Source: Astrocystis sublimbata (lineage: Eukaryota > Ascomycota > Sordariomycetes > Xylariales > Xylariaceae). From it: a DNA stretch of 64,000 nt. The DNA lies in contig JAJNNY010000004.1 of NCBI GenBank assembly GCA_022453515.1, positions 682,001-746,000 of the forward strand. Direction: 5' to 3'. A program made the position numbers and the translations under genes. The notes beneath the pieces are model-generated. The model was not told the origin of the DNA and made no database searches. It saw only the letters and a list, made by a program, of their open reading frames with translations. Below are positions 1-10,790 of this stretch, piece after piece; position 1 is the stretch's first letter; each line of letters opens with the position of its first letter.

Positions 1-159
1 CAACCAACATCAAGGCGGTATTTAAGCGCTTACACAGCAAGGTCAGCCAGTGCCGGAGACCTGTTCTTCCTCCACTTCTCCGCACATTGAGCGTCGTTGC
101 TTGCGACTTCTTAATATTTATGTCTACTCAACGAAATCATACAGGACGACGGTCGACTA

Positions 160-672
160 ATGCTGCGGCAAGCCGGCGATTCGAGGATGGAGGCTCAACG
201 AAAACTCTGCCCCAATAATGATTGCTCTGATGACAGGCGAGCTAGCAACGAACCACCACCCGCATACGAATTGGCAGTAGACGGGTATCTATTACCCAGA
301 GAGGAAAGCGACGAAGTACCACCTGCATACGATTTCACACAGGACGGGCACCCACCGTCCGAGGAGAAATGCGATATTACCACGACCAATGTTGAAGCAC
401 CTGTCTATTCCCACGCGTCAGGATCCGCGTCATCGGTGTCTACTTCCAAGCCCAGCTCTTCAACTTCGCTCTTTACGGCCATCAAGCAAAAGCACAACCG
501 GAAGAAAAAGGGCAAAGAAATTGAAAAGAAGGTCGACCTGTACGAGAGGATTTACGGCTTTGTGCCAAAGAACGTTATGACGGAGGACGAGTGGAGGAGG
601 GCACGGGAGGCGGCGCCGAAGACGAAAAAGAAAGGGGGATTGAAAGCAACGCCATTCATGGGGCCACGATAA
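160..672 (+). CDS. Small basic hypothetical protein with two PPxY motifs
   Basis: Single-exon reading frame of 170 aa beginning at a true ATG; a second in-frame ATG lies nine codons further on. I do not recognise the family. The N-terminal third carries two similar units, each PPAY followed by DG and then an acidic stretch (PPAY at about residues 33-36 and 54-57). PPxY is the classical ligand of WW domains, such as those of Rsp5/Nedd4 ubiquitin ligases, so a role as adaptor or ubiquitylation substrate is an inference. The middle is Ser/Thr-rich, followed by a Lys-rich segment (about 110-125) and a charged C-terminus containing YGFVPKN and ending in FMGPR. No signal peptide or membrane segment is seen. 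An upstream exon could lie outside the window. Confidence 0.55.
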   Translation: MLRQAGDSRMEAQRKLCPNNDCSDDRRASNEPPPAYELAVDGYLLPREESDEVPPAYDFTQDGHPPSEEKCDITTTNVEAPVYSHASGSASSVSTSKPSSSTSLFTAIKQKHNRKKKGKEIEKKVDLYERIYGFVPKNVMTEDEWRRAREAAPKTKKKGGLKATPFMGPR

Positions 673-1063
673 GTTATAAAATGGGATTCGGAATAGCAAG
701 TGTACCCAAGTTATCAATGTGGTCTCACCTCTCGTTCTATTACACTCAACCCTGTCCACCGTGCCTGTGAGGACTATTCATAAAGGCTATTCGTAAGGGC
801 TATCTGTAAGGTATATTCGTTAGGATTTGACAATTGGAGATTAAGGTACCAAAGTACTAGGTAGGTAATACCCCACCATGTTTAACCTGTATGATTATTA
901 GATACTTCAGCATAATATATGCTTGTTGTACAACAGTGACTAATACAGCGAACGCATAGTGGTTCATATGGCTTCCCGGCTTCCCAATGCTTCTCGATTC
1001 CTCAGCGCTTCTGAAAGTCTAACGTAAATTGATCGGAAAAGGTTTGTTAAGTTCACAAGGTTT
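673..1063. other. Intergenic, 3' ends of two convergent genes
   Basis: No coding pattern seen. AT-rich, with a CTAGGTAGGTA element near 860. It probably holds the 3' UTRs of the flanking convergent genes. Confidence 0.5.
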
Positions 1064-1988
1064 CTAACCCCCATCTATTTTTCGTGGGTCCCGCTCAGTT
1101 CTTGTTAGACTATCAAGTTCCTCTTTCTGAAGTTGGATCCTCGCGACCGCATAGCTCTTCAGCCGTTGTTTCTCGTCCTCGCTCAAATCCACAAAGCGTG
1201 GGATCTTCAATCTCTGGCAGCTCTCCTCGGTTTCAATCATCTTCGCTTCCAGATCAATTCCATGTAGGTTGACGAACTGAAAACTTCGCATCGATGTATT
1301 GCCATAACTTGTGAAACACTCCTCAGAGAGACCCGAGAAGTCCTGTGTCAAGAAGTGCAGAAACCCTCCGTGGCTTACTACTACGATATGGGCATCGTCT
1401 CGTGCGTTCTTTGCGAGCTCCCTGATAAAATATCTTGCGTCTGCCGCTCTCTTTTCTACACACTCCAAAGTCGGTTCGTAATTCGACCCTTGGCCTTTGT
1501 AATTCCACCCGCGATCGACATCTGTAATACCAAGAGTTAGGCATCGTTTGTCAGGTTAGAATGTGTGAGAGGCTGGGCAGCTTTAAATATTCCAACATCG
1601 GATACAGTCCCAAAAGAAAAATTCGAATATAACGAAGAAGTAAACACTTACGTTCAATATTGACCTGTCCTCTAAACATTGATGCTATTTTCTCGCTCGA
1701 CCGTCCCTTGTCACATGGAAATATCCCTGTCTCTTGCAGGTCAGGCAGAAAAGTGATCAACCTTCTTCCCCCTATCATTTGGTCGAAAGCCAATTGACAA
1801 GTTTGTATCGCCCGCCGCATGGGAGAAGAGACGATATGGCTTACATGCCATATGTGAGGATATGAGCGGCCGAGAAGAGCCGCTTGCGTTTCACCGTCTT
1901 CCGTCAGTTTCGGATCACGCTCAAACCTCTCACCGGAAACATTATGTGTCGACTCAGCGTGACGGATCACATCGATTGTTGGCGCCAT
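1064..1988 (-). CDS. Histidine phosphatase / phosphoglycerate mutase-like protein
   Basis: Two exons on the minus strand, complement(join(1064..1521,1652..1988)), giving 264 aa. The N-terminus MAPTIDVIRHAEST carries the RHG-type motif (here RHA) with the phosphohistidine; the second catalytic His is in VVVSHGGFLHFL in exon 2. SPMRRAIQT after the first block is also typical of the histidine phosphatase superfamily. The 130-nt intron has donor GTAAGT and acceptor TTACAG and joins NIE to HVDRGWNYKG in frame (phase 1). An in-frame ATG ten codons upstream is less likely because the family normally starts just before the RHA motif. Fungal members act as soluble phosphatases of unknown small-molecule or phosphoprotein substrates; the substrate cannot be read from sequence. 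Confidence 0.85.
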
Positions 1989-2702
1989 CGTGATTGGTGT
2001 GGCCCCTTCGCTTAACAAGGACCTACAGATGTCCGACTGTCACAATATTATGTCGCTGATATGACGAGTTGTTGTGGCAATAGTTTCGCAGTGCGGCGAA
2101 GAGTACAAAGCCCGGCCGGACAATTTAGTATTCATCGTTAAATACTTGATCGTTTTACTATTATCCCTTTATTAGCGACTATCCTAGAGGTACCAAATCT
2201 CAATCTCTTTGTTTGTTTCATTGATACGACCTGTGATCTTACCTAATCTTATGCTTGCTTACACAAGCGTGGCATAGCCCACTAAATAGACAAAGAGGAC
2301 CCCGTGAAAGCAAGCAAGGGATCAAACAATTAATTTGAGCCTAAAATTTTTAAGAAAGCTATAAGTGTCTGGTCGTGTGACATGCAAAACTGCATGCTGC
2401 AAACTTAATAATTGTCATGTGTCATCTCTTGCTGCACAAACTAAAGGGAGCACATAAGTTGTTATTGACTTCCAAACCCTTATATCTGTTCTATTTCCAA
2501 GCATACAGTACCTGATTCTTTTTGCAAACGTATCAAATCAATATTCAGACCAGAATTGGTATGTTTGAGTAAGAGACTAGCATGATTCATTTGCAAACTC
2601 AAGCAAGCGTTAACGTTGTGATGCATCTGGTAAAACTTGCAAGTGTATTTGTGTCGTTGTGACAAGATGCCCCCGGTAGGGTTTGGATATTGGAACCCCC
2701 CC
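1989..2702. other. Intergenic, nothing recognised
   Basis: AT-rich stretch upstream of the phosphatase gene. No gene with start, splice sites and coding bias could be supported on either strand. Confidence 0.5.
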
Positions 2703-2916
2703 TGTCAAGTGCTTTTGCACCAGAGTGAAGGAATATAGCAGTGGCCAAGTAGTCAAGTAGAACAGTAGGGGTCAGGTGTCAATTCTATTGATTCCTGGGC
2801 TCTCCCATTCAGCGGGAGCCGCCCAGCCCTTATATACACAGATCTAGTAGCCCAAACAGCCCCTCCAGGGGAGCCCCGAGGCCATGGTGAAGCCCTTGCT
2901 ACCGTGACACCTGACA
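2703..2916 (-). mobile_element. Solo LTR, 214 bp, flanked by CCCCC
   Basis: Read on the minus strand the element begins TGTCAGGTG and ends GCACTTGACA, with TGTCA/TGACA terminal inverted repeats. Five C residues lie directly on each side (2698-2702 and 2917-2921), consistent with a 5-bp target-site duplication. The first ~95 bp on that strand closely match the start of the element at 58659, including GGGCTGTTTGGGCTA and GATCTGTGTATATAAGG, a TATA-like core. The 3' end GCACTTGACA is also shared. There are no internal retrotransposon genes, so it is read as a solo LTR, probably Copia/Gypsy-type. It is shorter than its relative because the middle differs. Confidence 0.7.
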
Positions 2917-2921
2917 CCCCC

Positions 2922-4705
2922 TCCAAATGAGCTGGAGAGTGGCCGCAGATTGAGAAAAGGCACTTGTTGATGTCTGTAAATGACTACATGTTCTGTGAAT
3001 TTGAGCGCATGGCGGATCGCGTACGCTTGCAAAGCGATATATGATCCAGTCATTCCCCCAGTATTATAAATTGCAGGTTCTAGTTGTTTAATGGGATTAC
3101 GGTTTCATTTGGCTAACGCGGAGCTCGTTATAGCGTTCTATATGTCCCTGGCGCCTTCGACAAGCAGTACTTGGCCCGACAGTAGTTCAGACTTCCATCA
3201 GACATATATCACAGTAACACACTGATAATCTCCAACGCTAATGGCAGACAACGTTCCAGTGCTTTCCCCAACAGCCTCAGGGTTGTTCTTGCCACTCTCC
3301 GAAAATTGCCGCGAAATATAGTACCCCCATCATTGATTATGCCTAGGTCTCTCTGCTAGCGGGTAGGGAAACAAGGGCCGCTTTGGGTGTCACCCGTGTG
3401 ATGATGTCACGCTCGGCTTCTGACGATAGCCCAAATGCAAGCAAGGTGGGTAGGTAATCCAATCAAGCTGTATCACCCAACCCAAAGGAAGTAAACAAAC
3501 GTACACCAAACACTGCTTAGACATAGAAGAAGACAAGCCGACTGAGCTTGGACATACTTGGCCTAAGCATTGTGACGGTGGTCTGTGTTAGGATGTAGGG
3601 GAAAGGGCAGTTCTGATAGGCCGAATGTCAACAGTCCACTTACTTGTGATAAAGAGTTGGCTAAAGGGCGAAAAGGTGTTTCCCAGCGCACCCTTAATTA
3701 CCAGCCGGCCTGTGGGATAATTATTACATATGTGATCTTTGCGGATGGACTTGCAAGGTATTTTACTCAAAGAGGAAAACGGACTAGACTCAGATATATC
3801 AATGGCTAGGCAATTTATTCATTATCAATATCACTATTATTATTACCACTTCCCACTAGTCGTCACCAATCATTTGTAGCTTGTCATGTAGCTACACAAA
3901 TCCCTACGCCGGCCTAATTTCCTTGCCTGCACACCTTCAAGCGATGCCGGAGGTGGCAGGTTTCGCTCAATGTTCTCGGAAGATTTAGCTGTGCAGTGTG
4001 TCCTGGTCAAGACTCAAAATATCCCATGGGCAACAGTAGATGCAGACCAAAGGCTCATGGCGTAAGCGGGATTTACAGAGTGGTCTGGAGTCTCCGAACT
4101 CCAGTCATGCTTGGCATATCAATAAAAACAATTACGCTTGAGGCAAGTCTATTCTTGCCGTAGACATATGTAATGAGACTTCGGAGGAGTTTATAAGCAT
4201 TGCACGCATAAAAAATGCGACAACAGGAGATTTCTATTATAGTCGTGATTAGCAAGCAATATTCGTCCGTAGTCATTCCCTGTCGAGCATGTGACCCAAG
4301 CCAGATTCTTGGCAAGAACCTGCTTACAGATCATCCCTAACGGCTTGTGGGTTTCGACCAACATCTAAAGCTAATCTCCTTCTACATATGGTAGTTTTGA
4401 TGGATTGATGACTAAACAGAATGAAATAGGCAGCAAAATGCGATCCGACAATCATAACGTAGGCCGATAAACAACGGGGTATAGAATTATTGTTCAATCG
4501 TTGACCATAAATTGATTGTAAATTCTGGCGAGCAAATAGAAACAAATAGAAACAACTAGCAACCCAAAAGCGCTAACAACAATACTAATTACCCCTCCAA
4601 CATTATATAAACAGGAAGGACAAATTGATCAACTATCTACATCTAAACTCTGAACCCAAGTCCCAAGCCATCGAATTACCCCTGAAACTTCAATTATCTA
4701 AACCA
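2922..4705. other. Intergenic, nothing recognised
   Basis: No supported gene. The stretch is AT-rich with scattered stops in all frames. The last ~150 bp would serve as promoter of the SDR gene; an ATTATATAAACA element lies near 4600. Confidence 0.5.
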
Positions 4706-5465
4706 ATGGCGGTCAAACCTGTTGCGTTAATACTCGGCTATGGCCCCAGAATCGGCGTTGCCACCGCCCGAAACTTTGCGAACAACGGTTACGATGTTGT
4801 CGTGACTTCCAGGAAGGGAACAGGAACTAGGACCGCTGAAGGGTATCTCTCCCTGAAGGTGGATTTGACCCATCCAGACTCCATCCCAGCCCTGTACGAC
4901 GCAATCAAAGCCGAATTCAACACCTCCCCTAGCGCTGTCATATACAACGCTGCTGCACTCACAAACCCGCCTAGCCAGGACTCCATGTTCTCGATTCGTG
5001 TTGAGGATGTGACGTCCGATCTAAATGTGAACACCGTTAGCCCTTACGTCGCAGCCCAACAGGCAGTCGCAGGATGGGAGACTCTGCCGGCGGGTATCAA
5101 GAAAACGTTTATCTATACTGGAAATGTCCTCAACATTACTGTAATCCCCATGGCGTTGTTCACAAATCTCGGCATGGGGAAGGCGGCTTCAGCGTATTGG
5201 CTCGGTGTCGCTGATGGAACATACTCCACACAGGGATACCGGTATGTTATTGACTTGGTACTTTGACCACACGGTTAGTTGCTAATATTTACGCTACATC
5301 TCCAGCTTCTTCTACGCTGACGAGCGTACCGAAACCGGAAAGAACGTGGGTAACGACATTGACGGGTCAGCCCACGCCAGCTTTTTCGAACAATTAGCGA
5401 ATCATGAGGGCAATGTGCCTTGGCATGCCACATTTGTGAAGGGTAAGGGCTACGTCAAGTTCTGA
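4706..5465 (+). CDS. Short-chain dehydrogenase-like NAD(P)-binding protein, atypical
   Basis: Two exons, join(4706..5241,5306..5465), 231 aa. The start chosen is the first ATG (MAVKPVALIL); upstream in-frame codons contain no ATG. The 64-nt intron has donor GTATGT and a CCAG acceptor and joins GYR to FFYADERTETG. The N-terminus has a Rossmann beta strand and the glycine motif GYGPRIG (residues ~11-17), followed by the usual DVVVTSR strand-2 end and VIYNAA (NAG-like) strand 4. The canonical SDR catalytic YxxxK is not visible where expected; instead the region reads GMGKAASAYWLGVA. The protein may therefore be a divergent SDR with another catalytic arrangement or no oxidoreductase activity. The substrate is unknown and no pathway neighbours are present. 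Confidence 0.8.
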
Positions 5466-7206
5466 CTGGAAGCCGGGGAGCATTAGGGCACCAAGGGGCA
5501 TACATGATTCGGGGTTGAGGAACAACGAACTACCTAGTAATTAGCTCGCGAGCTAGGCGCCCGACTTTACGTTACTGTGCACCCTGATAATAGTTATGTT
5601 AAGGAATCGCCACGGAATTGTTGCGGAGCAGAACTTCGGTAGTACGCTGTGGTACAGCCAAAGGAAACAATGTTGCCTACCTACCTACCTAGGTAGGTAG
5701 TCGCCGATTTGACTAAATCTGCAGTCACTTGTAATATACGGACCATCTAAGATCATGACAAACATGGGCCTGATGCTCGATAACAGGGTTGTAGCGATTA
5801 GGCCTAGGGCCAGACCATCTGCTAACACGGCAAGACATACAACCGCTGCGCAAGCCGCAGAAAGGCGGCCTGACATGACCTTGGCATATAATTGAATGGA
5901 GACATCACATTTCTCGGTTGTGCTTAAGATAGGCGTTGTATATCTGTCGCAAATGCTTGAGCTGCTAAGTTTGGGTATTCTAGCACAGTAAATTTGTATA
6001 GATTAAAGGGGAAGTATCGAAACCCAAGTTTCTATCCTTGCTTGAACAGAGCTGCACAAATCTCCTGAATACATGTAGCCTGTCGCCAAATATCTGCATG
6101 CGGGGGGGCTAGATTAAGAGACTTATACTATCAAGAAAATAATCAATAATATCAATTCCTCGCTAATTAGCTTATATATGGAAAATCCGATCCTGGACCC
6201 ATTCTTTGTGTGCGGTTTCAAGCCTACTTTTTGGCATATATACCCCTAGGTAGGTAGGTAACCAATCTTGTGTTGACTGATATCATTCGTCATCCTTCAA
6301 TGGAAGCACCTTGTTAAACCCTTTCATCCTGCCACAGTATAGCCCGAATGTTAATACTTGGCAATGTCTCTGGCCAGCAAGAACACAGATATCCTTTAGC
6401 AAATACTCTGACCATCTAGGTGCGGTCAGTATCCTTTGATATTCGTGACGTGCATCCAATGTCATATCGGTGTCGCCCACAAAATGACACTTCTGTGCGT
6501 CTATAACCGCACTCGTACTGCATCAACATTGGCACAAGGATGCAACGGGATGCATTTCCTTGTAATTCTCTCTTTCTCTTGGAACACCCCGAGTTCCTGA
6601 AAATATTCTTTATGGGTTTCCATCGAAGTTGTCAGTTCAGTTCCTGCTTGACCTCCCCAACGGAACCGTGGAGTAGATAACATTCCATTCCGTCTCTTAT
6701 AACAGCCCACGGAGTTTCTCATGGAGCATCTTACGATGTCTTTGAATAACTCGTGGGTAATAACTACAACTCTACAATGCTGCGCACATCGGCACCGCGA
6801 TTGTGTTACATGGCATCTGCCCATTCTCATTTCTATTCGCTACGTTCTACCATGAGCTGCCAACAACACAGCAGGCGCTGCACAGACAAGAGATTATTAC
6901 CCGGACGTCGTTTATCATTGTTGAGTGGGACGGCACATGCCCTTCGGTCCCGAGCTGTTGCTATCATCTGTCGCCGAATTTAGGCTGTAACCCATGAAGG
7001 CCGTCACGAAGACTTCGGAGAATGTATCTCCTTACATGTTCATTCGAAAAAAAATGTGGCAACACTCGAAAGTATACCGTTAGGGAAACTATAAAGGCAG
7101 CATCGGATCCTACAGGTTCAGTTGCGAAATCAAATCACATCTCATCAGCTACCGTTCGAAGCTCAAGCACAGCCCAACCAGACAACTCCTCGAAAAATCC
7201 TCCAAA
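5466..7206. other. Intergenic region with a perfect 20-bp palindrome
   Basis: No supported gene. It contains CTACCTACCT/AGGTAGGTAG at 5681-5700 and a CCTAGGTAGGTAGG run near 6245. Open frames between 6283 and 6830 on the minus strand do not join into a convincing model. Confidence 0.5.
5681..5700. repeat. Perfect 20-bp palindrome of the ACCTAGGT family
   Basis: CTACCTACCT followed directly by its reverse complement AGGTAGGTAG. Shorter or imperfect versions recur in other intergenic parts of this window (about 858, 6245, 13005, 14836, 19690, 24938, 30380, 53795 and 58547). Confidence 0.8.
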
Positions 7207-8115
7207 ATGAAGAGCGCCGCAGTTCTCACCACTCTCATCGCGGGTGCCTATGCCGTCGCCCCACAGCGCGATTCGCCGGATCACTCTTTTGATCTCATCG
7301 GTATTAGTGCAGGCCATTCCAATGCTTGTAGGGGAGCCAACACCATGACCGTCGAGTCGACACCGGACGCACTCATCTGGAACTGACGTGACTTTCGGGC
7401 AGAGTACCCGGCCACAGATGGTGACGCTGATAAGGCAGCAGTGAAATACTGTGTCATGGAGAATGACATCGGCCATGCTCCAATTGGATGGCGCTTTCGT
7501 ATCGACAGCGGCACTTATACTGGCAAAGGCTCCCTCAAAATCGGAGCCAAGATCGAGTCATTGAACTCAACCATGAGTTTGGCAGCCATATACCCAATGA
7601 ACAAGAAGGACCCTCAAGACAGTTGGAATTGGGCTGTCAACAGGAGTTTCATGGTAAGACCAACCCGCTCCCTCTGGGATAGTCAGCACTATTGCCATAA
7701 TTCTCCATCCAGACGCTGATCAAAATTGTATCTTAGGCTGAACTCGACGTGACCGGCAATGCGATCAGCAATGGAGACCTTGCTCAGGATTTCAAAGTGA
7801 CGGTGCTGAACGAACCAGATCATTGGTCCTGGTGCTTCACAAGTAAGGTGACTCTCAGCATTGCAAGACATGATGACACTGACCAAGACGCGCTTTACAG
7901 GCTCGGTTGCCTACCCGGATATTCAGTTCAGTCATCAAACCAACCTATTTCTGGGAGCTGCAGAGGAAGACACAGACGCGCAAGGCTACATCGACAGTCA
8001 CTTGCAGCTGAAGCTCAATCTAGAGTGGGAAAAGTGTGACGCTTCGGGTGAGCCCTGGACCAACTGGGGTAGACACCAAGAGCTTCCCGGCCACCAAAAC
8101 CCGCACCATAAATAG
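7207..8115 (+). CDS. Unknown secreted protein, four exons
   Basis: Model join(7207..7300,7403..7653,7737..7842,7901..8115), 221 aa. The N-terminus MKSAAVLTTLIAGAYAVAPQ is a good signal peptide with probable cleavage after AYA or AVA. Introns 2 (GTAAGA...TTAG) and 3 (GTAAGG...TTACAG) are clear and keep frame. Intron 1 is needed to remove an in-frame TGA at 7384; that TGA lies inside a CTGAC branch point ~16 nt before the CGGGCAG acceptor, which supports splicing, but its donor (GTATTA) is weak and could be misplaced. The mature protein has three Cys, two N-glycosylation sequons (NST, NRS), a Trp-rich WSWCF block and a His-rich C-terminus. I recognise no family; a cell-wall or effector-like role is only inference. 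If intron 1 is not spliced, this is a pseudogene. Confidence 0.6.
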
Positions 8116-9172
8116 TTACATATACCTGCACTGTCATTTGCAGAAGATACCTTGACGCAGATGGCAAGCCTAGCAGCCAATGTAACTCTTGGATAGTACT
8201 AGGTGGGAGATCTCTAGGGGAAACCGCCGACACTCGTTTCTGTGATATTTGTTGTTGTGATGCGTTGCTCGGAAGACCACCAGGGGTACGTTAACATTCA
8301 TTTCTGTGGTGCTTCTTCTTGTGTTCGAGTCTAGTTTGCTGTTTATAAAAAAGATACGAATCGATTTCCTTGCGACTTTCGCCATCCGTGCATTGTCGGT
8401 GACTATCCTATGCTGTAACTAGATCGAGATAATAGTAGTTTGCGGAGTATGTTTGAACATGTCCTCGTAGACTGATGTTTCCAGCAATGATTGAAAGGGT
8501 TTTGGATCTGTTGGAATACGGGTGTAAACATCTTGGGCGTATTTGTTTTTTCCCTAGAGCATTGGGATTTACTGCTCCTTTTTATCTTATTCTTGTCAGG
8601 AATTACTTTGAACAAGGTCATGATTCGAGAAAATGATATTCGACATCAAGTAACCTTTCCGTTGGCCTTCTGAAGTGGCAACAAACCACCGATCGCCCCA
8701 GTATGACTACCTGGTTATCAACAATAGGGGTATCCCGACCCGCGCGGGGTTGCGCTGCTCTCCAAAACCAGATATTCATCACTCGCTGAATTTCGTTACA
8801 TAATAGGTTAGCAGACAGAGTTGACGGATTGCGGAAATCTTTCCAGACCATGTTATGCTCAACCACTCTGCCCCGAGGTGCAAGTATTTTCGACTTAGTG
8901 TCAGATCTCGAAATCTAGGAAGCCACCAAACACTTTTCGTCCGCTCATCGAGAATTCAAGACTATAAATCATCACGATTGGCAAGCTGATTGTTGTAGAA
9001 CCTTGATTATACTCTAGTAAAGATACTAAAATGTACCCCAAGCGTATAGCTCGGGATCGCTGCTTGTGTCAGAACCCCCTACCACTTTGCTCTATCAGAG
9101 GTATTTCGTATTACTTGAGAACACGTTTTTCTAGCAACAGTTTCAAGAAGGCGTTCAGTCCGTCTCCTCTAA
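8116..9172. other. Intergenic, nothing recognised
   Basis: The stretch between the secreted-protein gene and the 3' end of the PAP2 gene. Only short frames without coding character are present. Confidence 0.5.
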
Positions 9173-10311
9173 TTAAGTGCCATCTTCCGCTTCATGTCCT
9201 CCACGACTCGAATCCTGCGTCGGCATACTGCCACTTCCTTTGGTTGATGACCTCCAACCAGCGCGCGAAGCGGCAGTGAATTCCGGCCTCGAGATGCCAT
9301 CGAACGGCACGTTGCGGTTGAGCGGTATGTGATTGATGCGCCAATCGAAATGGCTAGGATATACAACCCGAAATGCTGCGAAAGACATGAACAGCCCGAT
9401 CGCAGCGCCACCTGCGAGGTCGTACCAGCTGTGGGTATGGTCAATAATGAGAGTCCCGCACAACAGGACAGTGCCCAAGAGCGGTAGGATAAGGGCGATC
9501 AACTTCCAGAGGGGCGTATGGTAGTTGGCGAAGACCTTCAGTTTGGCATTGAGGTACAGGCAGAGATACATCATTGCCGCCACCATGGTGGCTGTGTGGC
9601 CGCTCGGAAATCCTTGCATCGCATTACGAAGCCTGCGCGGATCTTCGGTCGTGCAGACGTCTGATGTCCACATGTTTCTACGAAAACCGATGCCGTTGAG
9701 GAGAGTCCTGTTGCCTTCGCCAACCGCACGATGGCTGTCAGGCTGACAGACATCGTAGAAGTTGGGTCTGAATCCACCAACATACGCCTTCGTCAGAGAC
9801 TGGAACAGTGATGATAACAGAATAGCGTAGAGTAGTCCTGTAATGGCATTGTTCAGGTCCCAGAAGCTCCGGATCCGAAGTTGCAAAAGCAGTATGACGA
9901 CGACGGGGGTGGCGATGGCAACAATGGCTGCCAATAAGCTGCTGACTGTTTGCGGCCGGTATGGGTATGCGAAGTCGGGGGGTATGGCTGAGCTAGGGGC
10001 TGGAACCGAGTTCTTGCTCATTGGAACGTCTAATGGAAAGATACGGATCCCGAGTGGAAGCGAGTAGGTATACGCCTCAGTAAACAAAATCAGCCTCACG
10101 CAATATGGTGAAATGAGTCGGATAGGCTTACTGGAATTGCCAAAGCGGCGACAATCACTATAGTCAGGATATCCAACCAAGTAACTTTGATCCATTGCCC
10201 GAATGTAGGGCGCTTCTCAACTGCATAAGAGTCCCTCGTCGAGCACAATGAACAAAGTCGTCTCGCCCTGGAATTTGCGCTTGGTTGACTCCGTGGACTT
10301 CCTGTCGCCAT
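9173..10311 (-). CDS. PAP2-family lipid phosphate phosphatase
   Basis: Two exons, complement(join(9173..10075,10132..10311)), 360 aa; donor GTAAGC, acceptor CTGAG, phase 0. About six membrane spans are visible, the first crossing the exon junction. The three PAP2 motifs are K-x6-RP (KAYVGGFRP, ~156-164), PSGH (~217-220) and an HxxxD in HSWYD (~275-279). This family dephosphorylates phosphatidate, diacylglycerol pyrophosphate or related lipids in ER, Golgi or vacuole membranes. Motif 3 normally reads SRxxxxxHxxxD; here the Arg position appears to be Leu (TLIID, ~269), which is unusual. The C-terminal tail is hydrophilic and Ser/Gly-rich. The start used is MATGSPRSQ; an in-frame ATG 18 codons upstream is possible. 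Confidence 0.85.
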
Positions 10312-10790
10312 GGGAGGAATTGCAGGACCGCGCCAGGTGCGACGTGCTAGACCACTAATACGCAATTGGCGGAGATTTCGCGTGAGAAGTTGGCGATCCC
10401 GAGATAGCCATGTGACGTGCAGTGACTTTCTCAGATTCGGTGCTTTAAAATGGTTGACGTTCCCTCATAAGGCATTGATAAGGGCCTCGGGCATCATTAT
10501 TGAGGAGGAATGAGGGACGATGAAAAAGAGTGGTGGACCCGGTTCGACCTCAAATACCTAATGTCGCTTGTACTTTCTTGATTTGAAGATCAGGATCGAA
10601 ACATTTAAGGCAGGTCCTATGAATCGTTCATGTGCGCAGACCAATTTCACTGCTGTGGGAAAGAGGTCCTAAGTCGCTTTCATGGAACCAGCATACATGG
10701 TGCGGCCTAAGGCATGAGGCTCCCTTGGCTTTGGCCAAATGAACATGTTGGGATATCATTGTTTCTCGAGATTGATACTTTCAAGGTTGG
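10312..10790. other. Intergenic between two minus-strand genes
   Basis: Promoter region of the PAP2 gene and 3' flank of the SelO gene. No additional gene seen. Confidence 0.5.

Noticed and set aside
6283..6830. Two minus-strand frames that might form a gene
   Set aside because: No splice pair joins them with a start codon, stops interrupt the reading frame, and no family is recognised.
7384..7386. In-frame TGA taken as proof of a pseudogene in the secreted-protein gene
   Set aside because: It lies inside a consensus branch point of a plausible intron, and the downstream exons keep clean splice sites and frame.
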